A stretch of 64,000 bases of DNA from Salinicola salarius (GTDB taxonomy: Bacteria; Pseudomonadota; Gammaproteobacteria; Pseudomonadales; Halomonadaceae): contig NZ_NHOU01000007.1 in the NCBI RefSeq assembly GCF_002179555.1, positions 62,001 to 126,000 on the forward strand, given 5' to 3'. The first letter of the stretch is position 1, and each line of letters starts with the position of its first letter. A program made the translations under genes and the position numbers. This document shows positions 10,501-18,197 of the stretch, piece after piece. The notes beneath the pieces were generated by a model, which saw nothing but the letters and a program-made list of their open reading frames with translations, did no database searches and was not told where the DNA came from.

Positions 10501-13500
10501 GAAGGTGTCGGCACCGCGGGCTCTGGTGGCGTGGATACCATTCTTTATACGGGTACCGATACCCAACTGGCACCGCTCGACGGTAGCGTCGAGAACTTCG
10601 ATGGCTCCGGCTCCGCGGCAGACTTCCATGCCTCGGGCAATAGCGGCGCCAACGTAATGATCGCCGGGAGTGGAGACAATACGTTTACCGGGGGCGGCGG
10701 TGCCGACAGCTTCCAGGGGACGCTGGATAATCTCGACGGCACGGAAATCACCGATTTCTCTGCCGACGATGAAGTCGTGGTCCAGGGTGCTTCGTTCGAT
10801 GCCAGCGACGTGAGCTATCAAGCCGGATCGGCGATCATCACCATCAATGGCGAGACGGCGATCACCTTCAGCGGCGAGGATTTTGCCGACTTCGATCCCA
10901 GCACCGGCGCATCCGTATTCAATTTTACGTCCACCGCCAACGGCACGCGCATTACCACGGCGACTGGGTTGACCCCGGTTGCCGCCATCAGCTCGGGCGG
11001 GCCCGATATCAACGGTGTCACCCTGCGTGATCAGCAGATCGATTTCCTGTCCGACATGACCAATGCCGAGATCAGTGGCTGGGTCAGCGGTGTCGCCTCC
11101 AAGAATTACGTCAATGCAATCGACGTCGATGGCAGCGTACCCGATGCGCTGCATCAGTCCGAGCGTTCGGCAGTGGATACCGGGGAGTGGGGGTATTCGA
11201 TTCCAGTCGAGAACGGCGAGTACCTGATCGATATGTACTTCGCCGAGATCTACCACGGGGTGGAAAACGGCAATGGTACCGGCGCGCGCGTTTTTGATAT
11301 CAGCGTCGAAGACGCACTGGTGGAGGATGACTACGACATCATTGGTGATGTCGGCAGCGCCGCTACCGAAGTGGTCAAGACCTATGCCGTCACCGTCACT
11401 GACGGTGTGCTCGACATCGGCTTCGATGCCTCGGTCAACCAGGCCAAGATCAGCGGCCTGGCGGTATGGAAGGTGGGCGGCGCCTATGTACCATCCGAGG
11501 ATGCGACACCGCCGGAAGTGGTCTCGATAACGCTTGATCAACCGCTCGATAACGACAGCGCCATTCTGGCCACGGTCGTGGTGACCGATAATGCAGGCAT
11601 CGACGTACAGTCCATCACCGGTGATGAACTGATCTTTACCGGATATACGCCAGGAGACGTCTCGCTGGCAACCGGCAGCGACGCGATTACGCTCAGTAGC
11701 GATGGCAAGACGGCCACGATCCAGTATCTGATTTCTCCGCCATCGGACAGCAATGCATGGAGCAGTGGTTCGTTCGAGGTGGGCGTTGCCGCCGGTAGCT
11801 ACACCGATACCGCGGGACTTGGCGTTGCCGCCTACGAGACCGACGCCTTCATCGTCACGAACCTGGACAGTCTGGTAAAGGGCGCGCTGCAACGTGCCAT
11901 CAATGTCGGCCCGACTAGCGACTCTATCGATAACAGCCTCGAAGGCGATGACAAGCACACCTACGGCGGTGCGATTACCGACGACCCGATTCTGGGTATC
12001 GCTCTCGAAGCGGACAATCCCAATTACTACTCGCCAGGCACCAAGACAGGCAGCAATATCGACGGCAAGGCCGGAACCACCGGTAGCAACAGCGGAGGTA
12101 TCGATCTCGACGGTTCGGCCTACCATACCTATCGGGACTCTTCCGCCGGTTCGTATACCGCTACCTATGAAGTGCCCAACGGTGTCTATGTCGTCGAGCT
12201 GCATTTCGCCGAGCTTTACCAGTCCCAGGCGGGGCAGCGCCAAGGTGACTACACGATCCAGGGCGAGATATTCGCCGAAAACTTCGATGCCTTCACCCAG
12301 GCGGGAGGGGCCGATACACCGGTCGTGCTGACCAGGAACGTCGTCGTCACCGACGGCAAGATCGTGGTCGGCGTTCATGCCGACACCGGCCAGCCGGGCT
12401 TCAATGCCATTGCCATCTACCAGGCGGTCGAGGGCGATACGCCGATTGCCAATATTCTCTCCATCGCTGCACCGGAATCGAGCGATGGGCAAGTGATCGT
12501 CAGTGTTCGATATACCGACGATGACGCCATTGCGCAGGCGCAGATCGATGCCAATGACATAACGGTCTCGTCTTCGGCCGGCGGTGCGCCGGTGTCTCCT
12601 TCACTGGTGGCTTACGACGATGCCAGTGGCGTAGCCACCTATACCTTCGATGCACCGAACGGCGGCTGGCAGACCGGGACCCTCACCGCTTCGGTCGCCG
12701 CCAATGCGGTGCTCGATGGCGATGACAATGGCAACGGCGCGACAGCCAGCTCGGTCTACGCCAACTACTCGACCGACGGTGCCATTCTCGAACTTGATTT
12801 CGAGAATCCCGGATCGCCGCTCGAGGAGGGCGGTTTCGACGGCACGCTAGGGAATATCTCGGATGACTCCGTGGTGACGACCGTCGAAGATGGCGAGCTG
12901 GTCGTGTGGACGTCCAACGGCGACATCTCCCAGGCGGCCAACCCCAGTGCCAATGACTTCGTCAAGCACGTGGCATTGGGCAGCGAATCCCTCAACGAGA
13001 TCAATATCTCGTCACGCTTCGATAACCCCTTCCCCGAGGCGCTCGCAGGGCAGGGGCTGGATACCACGACCGTGCCCAACTATGCCCAGCAAGGCATCGT
13101 CTTTGGCTTGGGTAGCCAGAACAGCAACCAACTGATCAAGCTGGTGTTCGGCGGCAACGGTGGCACGGTGGTACAGATATGGTCGAAGGGCAGTATCGAC
13201 ACGCGCATCGGTCTGGAGGACATGTTGAGCGATGCCTCAACAGGACTGGCGGATATCGCCAAGGTCGAGCTCACGCTTTCCATCGACAAGGCCGCGGGCA
13301 CCGTAACACCAATTGCGACGTTCTTTGATGCTAACGATAGCGTTCTGGGCGGGCTGCGCGCCGAGCCGACCGAGGGTTTCGCAACGGCAGTCGCAGAAAC
13401 CCTGCCGGCCGCGGTATTGGCCAACCTGACTGACCCCAGCGGGGAAACGGCTGTCGGGGTGACCTCGACCGATTACAACAATCCGGTGGGATCCTTCAAG

Positions 13501-15657
13501 GCCAGTTGGGAGCACCTCAACGTGACCTCGCCGGACCTGAGCGATCAGCCCGGTTCGCAGATCGCGATTTCCATCGCAGAGGCTCCAACCGTTGTCGAAA
13601 ATGGTGATGACGGTACGACCGCGCTGAGTTTCGGTCTGGACGCCTCGGGGGGCTTCAGCGGCGAGGTCGAACTGGAGCTGACCGTCGATGATACGGCCGA
13701 GACCCGCACGGTGAGCTTCAGCGACGGCCTCGGGACGCTGGCAGTCGAGGTGGCCAACGATGATCAGGATAACGGTCCGGAGGATGTCACTGTCACCCTG
13801 ACCGGTGTCGATGACACCGCCTTCACCATCGATGCCGGGTCCGCCTCGGCAACCGGTAGCGTTACCGAGGATGATGCTGATATGAATGCTTCAACGGTCA
13901 ATCTCGAGTTCAATGATGGCGACACGCTCGAAGAGTTGTTCGATGGCGTCACCGATGGTTCGAAAACCGATACCGAAGAAACCGGCACGGCCACGATTAC
14001 CGATGGTAATCTGATCATCGGGACCACCGACGGCGATGCCGGAGGCGGCAACGATGCCAATGACAACTACTACACCAACGTGTCTGGAGGAGACGGTTTC
14101 AGTGCTTCGCTGAAGTTCGGCAACCCCTTCCCGACACTGCCGGCGCAGTATTCTCAGCTCGGCATGAATGTCAGTCTCAGCCAGAACGAGTACTTGAAGG
14201 TCACGTTCGGCAATACCGGCGGCGGCCAGCAGATCGAGTACTCCTACGAGAATGGGGGAGTGCAGACCAAGCAGACCTTCGGCCTGCCCAGCGGTGTCAG
14301 CATCGCGCAGATTGCCGACGTGGTCATTGCGCTCGACGCGAGTGTGGCCAACGACGTGGCGACCTTCTCGGGCAGCATGACCTTCCTCGACGCGTCGGGG
14401 CAGGCTTTGGGTTCGACCGCGCTACCGGCGCTCGCTCTGCCGGACGGGCCGCTCAATACGGCCATTGTTACCGAGGGGGCAACGTTCGGGGTGGGGGTCA
14501 CGCAGACCTCTATCGGTAGCGGTCCGAACTTCGATGCCAGCTATGACTATCTGCGCATTCAGCCAAATGATGGGGAAGCACCGGATGATTCTGCTTCGGA
14601 AGAGGATATCGATGGAGATGGTATCGCCAATCAGGATGACGGTGATGTAGACGGTGACGGTGTCAGCAACGGGGACGATGTCTTTGCCTACGACGGTCAG
14701 CCTCTCGCCGATGGCGATAACCTGCGACTGGACTTCGATGTCGACGGAACGCCGTATCAGAATGGCTTTACGGGCGTGATGGCCAGCTCGAACCCGGCGT
14801 TCGATGAGGAAGATACTGGAGCGGGGGTGGTCGAGAATGGCCAGCTTAGAGTGACGACGACCAGCGGTGATACCGGGAGTGCCAACACGCCGCAGAACGA
14901 CTATCACCTTGGCATCGTCCGTGAGGGCGGCTTTGTGCTGGAGACGGTGGTCGATAACCCATTCACCACGACGCCAGGCAGCTACTCGCAACTGGGCATT
15001 GCCGTCAGCGTCAACAGCGACGACTTCGTGAAGCTGGTCTTCGGCAGCGTGGGGCAGGATATCGAGTTCTCGACACGTGACAGCGATGTCGAAGCCAAAC
15101 TTGGCGCCGATTTCCCGGGGGGGTATGGTTTTGCGGACTTCGACAAGGCTAAGCTGGTCATGGAGGTCGTCGTCGATAACAGTGGCAATGCGACGGCCAA
15201 TGCCACGATCACCTTGCTGGATAGCGCTGGAGCGGCGTTACCCAACAATGCCAGTGTCACGATCAACGGGCTTGACCTCACCGGCTCGCTTGAGCAGGCC
15301 ATCATCAGCCCGACGGCCTCGGTAGGCGTCGGGGTCACCCATACCCACGGTGGCGCAACCCCCTTCACCGCCGCCTATGACTATCTCGAGGTCACGGCAA
15401 TGGAAGTCGACGACGATACGGACACCCCCCCCGGTACCAGCCACGCAGATCGAGGAGATATTCGACGCATCCAATCTCGACCTCGGCGACGCTTACGGGC
15501 AAGGCGATATCGGTTCGGCGCTCGTGACGGTGACGCCAGGCAACAACAATGTTCAGATATCGAACTACGGCAACGACTCGTTCAAGGTCCAGAATACCGG
15601 CGACAAGAAGATCGCGGCCGTGTTCTTCGATGTCACCACGGCCCTTTACGGCGATAG
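7600..15657 (+). CDS. Giant modular secreted-type protein, N-terminal frame (propeller, malectin, Calx-beta)
   Basis: 2685 codons from the ATG at 7600 (AAGGGG upstream). Approximate residues: 15-670 glucose/sorbosone dehydrogenase-like beta-propeller (TALDWGVDGRLYVTE, NHALNGLEV, YSAGYRNSYDVEV, YGGHPNPTRASGG); 670-690 Ca-binding DxDxDG linker; 690-960 first beta-rich repeat; 1018-1040 single RTX-like turn (GSGDNTFTGGGGADSF); 1133-1295 malectin 1; 1303-1425 Ig-like; 1427-1613 malectin 2; 1617-1725 Ig-like; 1727-1980, 2097-2320 and 2370-2604 three more repeats; 1985-2094 Calx-beta; 2334-2364 thrombospondin type-3-like. No Sec signal is visible, so export by a type I or other route is inferred. 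The last about 75 codons are out of frame after the C8 tract at 15425; the true continuation is the next feature. Sugar binding at the cell surface or outside is likely; catalysis is uncertain. Confidence 0.85.
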   Translation: MVTNNFSKSSLDLNGKISLNMPTALDWGVDGRLYVTEVSGDVKVLTVAFGDPNPNDGDNAASFYVTEAETISLIKTIPNHNDDGSSSGSNSREVTGIDVTAQFDENGAPVLVNGKPAVTVYVTSSDSRIGAGGGGGDTGLDTNSGIITRLTQTEDGWDAVDLVRGLARSEENHALNGLEVIQELDENGHLVSERLIVASGGNSNTGAPSNNFAGQQETAYSGAILEVDLDQLKTMEIKTDGGRQYIYDVPTLDDPSRAGAEDSNEPFGGNDGFNGGKIDPDGPVQIYSAGYRNSYDVEVTEDGRVWTYDNGSNNSWGGRPIGEAGDNGSTTDKAQQAGYIATNLNNGDGNGSDTINLENGWNPKNYDQFHEITRSDDLAGRILSAGQGGAATYTMTHPDFDEPLTLVYGGHPNPTRASGGEAGLLFTPKNGVEDAFLLVSEDHYDAVIDWFTTVENASGGAGAGELTSRVISVAPGELYYITENGNAYLVSENPGSPSSIQGSSVLGEAGIPSDFDDVVAALNPIEGNYLEGGYTDGSLDTGLGSINGLTEYTSTVFDDGNTKMSGAILASQYGGGDLIVMGRDENGVMQTASGSGATKAADRITLELTGSPLGLTSIGDDLSAWDNQSAFRGSVWASVYSGSGTKVEILQPNNGAVPLAGSEVSDSTDHDLDGVDNIHDPFEYSATNGLELTPDKAIILDFQPTEAPYPGTLADTGLMGAALDGSTPNQDANPDQGTSGLFDNGGNIIPGANAPIFQIKNVVPGSVVGSENGVRDAMHVGVNPSDDVQRLVATTQVQNWIPTAGGVAEGQLTGIMFGDGTQANFVRFVFGEVNGEPGFEVGYEIGDSNYQTLAQVALPALAASGTAEVELRLEIDMANDFALHADYRLNGQDEFTALPLEGFTLPEGVLQDILTGSHTIGDDDTQLSSGAAFGFLAETSEGAPLAPVNFNNLHIHGFGNEIAASTAEGVGTAGSGGVDTILYTGTDTQLAPLDGSVENFDGSGSAADFHASGNSGANVMIAGSGDNTFTGGGGADSFQGTLDNLDGTEITDFSADDEVVVQGASFDASDVSYQAGSAIITINGETAITFSGEDFADFDPSTGASVFNFTSTANGTRITTATGLTPVAAISSGGPDINGVTLRDQQIDFLSDMTNAEISGWVSGVASKNYVNAIDVDGSVPDALHQSERSAVDTGEWGYSIPVENGEYLIDMYFAEIYHGVENGNGTGARVFDISVEDALVEDDYDIIGDVGSAATEVVKTYAVTVTDGVLDIGFDASVNQAKISGLAVWKVGGAYVPSEDATPPEVVSITLDQPLDNDSAILATVVVTDNAGIDVQSITGDELIFTGYTPGDVSLATGSDAITLSSDGKTATIQYLISPPSDSNAWSSGSFEVGVAAGSYTDTAGLGVAAYETDAFIVTNLDSLVKGALQRAINVGPTSDSIDNSLEGDDKHTYGGAITDDPILGIALEADNPNYYSPGTKTGSNIDGKAGTTGSNSGGIDLDGSAYHTYRDSSAGSYTATYEVPNGVYVVELHFAELYQSQAGQRQGDYTIQGEIFAENFDAFTQAGGADTPVVLTRNVVVTDGKIVVGVHADTGQPGFNAIAIYQAVEGDTPIANILSIAAPESSDGQVIVSVRYTDDDAIAQAQIDANDITVSSSAGGAPVSPSLVAYDDASGVATYTFDAPNGGWQTGTLTASVAANAVLDGDDNGNGATASSVYANYSTDGAILELDFENPGSPLEEGGFDGTLGNISDDSVVTTVEDGELVVWTSNGDISQAANPSANDFVKHVALGSESLNEINISSRFDNPFPEALAGQGLDTTTVPNYAQQGIVFGLGSQNSNQLIKLVFGGNGGTVVQIWSKGSIDTRIGLEDMLSDASTGLADIAKVELTLSIDKAAGTVTPIATFFDANDSVLGGLRAEPTEGFATAVAETLPAAVLANLTDPSGETAVGVTSTDYNNPVGSFKASWEHLNVTSPDLSDQPGSQIAISIAEAPTVVENGDDGTTALSFGLDASGGFSGEVELELTVDDTAETRTVSFSDGLGTLAVEVANDDQDNGPEDVTVTLTGVDDTAFTIDAGSASATGSVTEDDADMNASTVNLEFNDGDTLEELFDGVTDGSKTDTEETGTATITDGNLIIGTTDGDAGGGNDANDNYYTNVSGGDGFSASLKFGNPFPTLPAQYSQLGMNVSLSQNEYLKVTFGNTGGGQQIEYSYENGGVQTKQTFGLPSGVSIAQIADVVIALDASVANDVATFSGSMTFLDASGQALGSTALPALALPDGPLNTAIVTEGATFGVGVTQTSIGSGPNFDASYDYLRIQPNDGEAPDDSASEEDIDGDGIANQDDGDVDGDGVSNGDDVFAYDGQPLADGDNLRLDFDVDGTPYQNGFTGVMASSNPAFDEEDTGAGVVENGQLRVTTTSGDTGSANTPQNDYHLGIVREGGFVLETVVDNPFTTTPGSYSQLGIAVSVNSDDFVKLVFGSVGQDIEFSTRDSDVEAKLGADFPGGYGFADFDKAKLVMEVVVDNSGNATANATITLLDSAGAALPNNASVTINGLDLTGSLEQAIISPTASVGVGVTHTHGGATPFTAAYDYLEVTAMEVDDDTDTPPGTSHADRGDIRRIQSRPRRRLRARRYRFGARDGDARQQQCSDIELRQRLVQGPEYRRQEDRGRVLRCHHGPLRR
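15425..15432 (+). other. C8 homopolymer at the frameshift
   Basis: Eight consecutive C residues. Upstream of it frame 1 is coding (ending VDDDTDTPP); downstream only frame 2 is coding (VPATQIEEIFDASNLDL). Removing a single C joins the two into one open frame of about 3,313 codons (7600-17542). Either an assembly error, a true mutation or a phase-variable tract. Confidence 0.9.
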
Positions 15658-17542
15658 CGTCTTCGATCCCGATGGCAAGGGAGGAGACACTACGTTCAAG
15701 GAGTGGGCGATCAATAGTGATGGTAACACCGGTGCCATTCAGCCCAGCGGCTATGAGCATTACTTCCTGCCGGGCGCCGATCTCGATCCGTCCAATCCGA
15801 ACGATAACGGCGGCTTCCGGGGCGCCCTGGTGAAGTTCTCCGCGACGGACGATGGCGGCTTTACCAATGGCGAAGTGGTCGGCTTCAGCGGGGATATGGA
15901 CCCCAATTCCATTGCCGGCTTCGACAAGGGTGGGGCTGCGGGCGTCGATACCGGTTCGGTTCCGGCATGGGATGTCGGGGGCGTTTCCGGCGCAGAGCTC
16001 ATCGGTTCCAACGTCTACATCAAGTTCACCGACGGCAGCACGGCCAGTGGCCAACTGATGAGCGATGGCAGTCAGGCGGGCGCGCAGGTTCAGATTACCG
16101 AGGCGTCGCCGAACCTGACGGCGGAGCTGTCCGTCAACGGGGTATCATCCGGCGGCCAAGGTACCTATGGCGGAGTGGTACCGTCTGTCATCGTCAGCGG
16201 CCCGGCAGGTGAATGGGTCAGGGTGGTGATGACCAAGGGCCATCAGCCGGTAGCCAACGACCAGAACAATATCGTCGATACCGTCGAGGAACGCTTGGCT
16301 GACAAGGATTTCCCGGCTAACAACGCGGCGGAGTTCCAGATCGTTGATGTTCAACTCGGGGCAAGCGGCACTGCAGACGTCTCACAAGCATTCACCTACG
16401 GTGATTTCCTCAATGGCACGTCCAGCTTTGGTGGGGATGACACCCTCCCGCTTGGCTTTGTAGCATCAGTCATTGACAACCCGAATACCTCCGAAGGATT
16501 GGCGCTGGGTCCGGTCTCGCAACCCATCTATATGGTCTCCAATGGCACGCCGGTCGATGGCAGCAATCCGGTCGATACCGAGCCCTTCGTTAATCATTCG
16601 ATAGATGATCAGACGATTAAGTTCGAAGACGGATTTGTGTTCGAGATTCCTGATGATGTTTTCGTCGATCTTGATGGTGATGAGCTTACGTATGAAGCTC
16701 TGAATCTTCCCGATGGCGTCTTGTTCGATGCTCAAACAAAGACTTTCTCAGGCATGCCGACTTCTGGCGAAGGCAGGTACTCGCTGGAAGTTCAGGTAGT
16801 CGATGAGGATGGCGCCTCCGCTACAACAGGCTTTGAGTTAGTGGTGTTGCCTGAAGGACAGAGTGAGCCCGGTGATTATTTTGTAGCCGCAATCGAGCAA
16901 GCTAGCGATGACGTCGAGCAGGGCTTTAGTGTTTCTAGCCCTGATCTCGAAATAGGATCCTACGTTATCGGCCTGCAATTTACTGTACCCGATAATATCA
17001 ATCTGGATAACGGGGATACTATAGGCAGCGCGGTTATCAACTGGGTGTCTGATAGGTCGCACTCGGCGAACACGACCCTGACTTTCTCTGTAGAAGATAC
17101 GCTCAACGGTGATGGGTTCGGCTCGGTTACTGACCGAAACTATCTCGCAGAAGAGGAAGTGTGGCAGGCTTCAGGAACCTGGCAGGACGGTGAAAACATC
17201 ACTGCGGGTATCGACTTGGCGAATCAACTTAACTCTCTTGTTGCTCAGAATGGGCTTAGCGCAGGAGATGTAATCACGGTCAAGGTAGAAGGTGCTGGGG
17301 GTACTCGATACATCGAGGCGGCCGGTGGTGATCGCACTGCCCCAACGCTTGCCATTACTATGGCGGATTACGCAAGTATTAACCAGTCGAGTAATGATGC
17401 AGCCTACATGCTAGGGAATGGCGAACTTAATGAAACGATGTCTGTAAATAGTGATGTTGATGATATGAGTGCTATGTCAATCAGCGATGAAGTTGGTCTG
17501 CTTGGCATCAACGAGAGTGCTATGGGAGGAGAAGTTTTATAA
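15431..17542 (+). CDS. Giant modular protein, C-terminal frame (downstream of frameshift)
   Basis: About 703 codons that continue the giant protein in the +1 frame; there is no convincing independent start or ribosome site. Roughly 15460-16120 encodes a beta-rich region (DKKIAAVFFDVTTALYG, ending QITEASPNL) that resembles an extracellular adhesion-type domain but was not firmly identified. At 16590-16850 lies a cadherin/He_PIG-like domain (LDGDELTYEALNLPDGVLFD, then FSGMPTSGEGRYSL). The final 230 residues are acidic and Ser/Asn-rich, ending in short Met/Ser/Asp-rich text without RTX repeats. From about 16,590 on, the DNA is more A+T-rich than the rest of the gene, suggesting a patchwork origin. 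Confidence 0.75.
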   Translation, partial: PVPATQIEEIFDASNLDLGDAYGQGDIGSALVTVTPGNNNVQISNYGNDSFKVQNTGDKKIAAVFFDVTTALYGDSVFDPDGKGGDTTFKEWAINSDGNTGAIQPSGYEHYFLPGADLDPSNPNDNGGFRGALVKFSATDDGGFTNGEVVGFSGDMDPNSIAGFDKGGAAGVDTGSVPAWDVGGVSGAELIGSNVYIKFTDGSTASGQLMSDGSQAGAQVQITEASPNLTAELSVNGVSSGGQGTYGGVVPSVIVSGPAGEWVRVVMTKGHQPVANDQNNIVDTVEERLADKDFPANNAAEFQIVDVQLGASGTADVSQAFTYGDFLNGTSSFGGDDTLPLGFVASVIDNPNTSEGLALGPVSQPIYMVSNGTPVDGSNPVDTEPFVNHSIDDQTIKFEDGFVFEIPDDVFVDLDGDELTYEALNLPDGVLFDAQTKTFSGMPTSGEGRYSLEVQVVDEDGASATTGFELVVLPEGQSEPGDYFVAAIEQASDDVEQGFSVSSPDLEIGSYVIGLQFTVPDNINLDNGDTIGSAVINWVSDRSHSANTTLTFSVEDTLNGDGFGSVTDRNYLAEEEVWQASGTWQDGENITAGIDLANQLNSLVAQNGLSAGDVITVKVEGAGGTRYIEAAGGDRTAPTLAITMADYASINQSSNDAAYMLGNGELNETMSVNSDVDDMSAMSISDEVGLLGINESAMGGEVL

Positions 17543-17780
17543 GACAGCAGGTGTCGGGCCCCGGGTAATGTAGGTGCCTATCCAGAAGAGGCCCCGATAA
17601 CCATTACCATAGCCTGATAACATCTTTTGCACATGGAGCCTCAGGGGTTGGAAGGCCGAGCAGTTTCGATAAACGACGCGCTTTCCCCTGTTGCTTTCAT
17701 GGATGGCCCGGGAGTGGCGCGTTCTTGATAGGCGGCACGTTCTGGATAGGTGGCATGTTCTTGAGAGAAAGTCGAATCTC
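17543..17780. other. Spacer after the giant gene
   Basis: No gene is supported here. It contains an imperfect 18-bp tandem repeat at 17720-17755, immediately before the pntA-like fragment. The minus-strand open frame through it is low-complexity and not accepted. Confidence 0.6.
17720..17755. repeat. Imperfect tandem repeat, 18-bp unit x2
   Basis: cgttcttgataggcggca is followed directly by cgttctggataggtggca, and a third partial unit starts at 17756. The same relative position ahead of genuine pntA (18537-18560) has loosely similar text. Confidence 0.75.
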
Positions 17781-17840
17781 GGTGCATGGCTGAATATCGG
17801 GAGGTAGCGAGTGAAGATTGGAGCCCCTAAGGGGCCGGCG
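17781..17840 (+). pseudogene. Divergent fragment of pntA leader and first codons
   Basis: The leader word tcggtgcatggctga is shared exactly with the native pntA leader at 18572. It is followed by atcgggag and then a start-like GTG at 17812 encoding KIGAPK, as in native pntA (ATG at 18605, KIGAPKELA). Similarity stops after about 10 codons, where the selO-like fragment begins. The base differences are mostly third-position, as expected for a copy from a related genome or an old duplication. Confidence 0.8.
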
Positions 17841-17848
17841 TTGCCGGG

Positions 17849-17953
17849 TTGGCTGCCATGCGGCGGGTCAATCCGCTTGATGTCCTGCGTACCCATCTGG
17901 CGCAGCAGGTAATCGAGGCGCCGTCGCCCAGCGCGCCTCCCGTTTGTCTCTCC
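17849..17953 (+). pseudogene. Divergent, internally deleted 3' end of selO
   Basis: Encodes MRRVNPLDVLRTHLAQQVIE and then, after loss of the segment that spans about 6772-6864 in native selO, PSPSAPPVCLSCSS. The native stop TGA is changed to CGA, so the frame continues into non-homologous text. The orientation matches native selO and a selO-type terminator follows. With the pntA fragment beside it, this marks a duplication/insertion junction. Confidence 0.9.
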
Positions 17954-18000
17954 TGTTCATCCCGATCGATGCCTGATCGGATATGTCCCGATGACGGAAT

Positions 18001-18026
18001 GCCGGCTCCTGCAGCCGGCTTTTTTT
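18001..18026 (+). terminator. selO-type terminator, scar copy
   Basis: Hairpin gccggct-cctgc-agccggc followed by seven T residues. It corresponds in position to the native selO terminator but is stronger. It may stop transcription leaving the giant gene. Confidence 0.8.
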
Positions 18027-18053
18027 GGAGGCTGGTCGACGTTTCAGTACTAA

Positions 18054-18193
18054 GCTCTGTCTGAAAAATCGACGAGCGATGGCCAGACAAGGCAAAAATC
18101 GGCGAAAAAGCGGAGTTTACAGGGAAGTAAATGAGCCTTTTGAGCCGATTTTTAACGCAGTATGGGCGAGCGCAGGCATTTTTCAGACAAAGC
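18054..18193 (+). repeat. Palindromic dispersed repeat, copy A (MITE-like)
   Basis: A 140-bp element with terminal inverted repeats gctctgtctgaaaaat / atttttcagacaaagc (15 of 16 bases match). An inner inverted pair (aaaaatcggc / gccgattttt) and a gtttac...gtaaa centre make the whole unit a nested imperfect palindrome. Copies occur at 43691-43829 (same strand), about 60975-61060 and about 41051-41237 (inverted). It holds no gene. It sits between the selO scar and pntA. Confidence 0.9.
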
Positions 18194-18197
18194 GTAA

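Noticed and set aside
10650-10720. RTX calcium-binding repeat block marking a type I secreted toxin
   Set aside because: Only one degenerate glycine-rich turn is present, not the tandem nonapeptide array; insufficient to call an RTX toxin.
10381-12492. 703-codon minus-strand frame opposite the giant gene
   Set aside because: It results from codon bias; the plus-strand frame shows malectin and Ig-like domains while the minus-strand one shows no domain.
17537-17896. Minus-strand 119-codon frame with LSRTC-type repeats
   Set aside because: It merely translates the 18-bp tandem repeat and the scar antisense; no start context or family.
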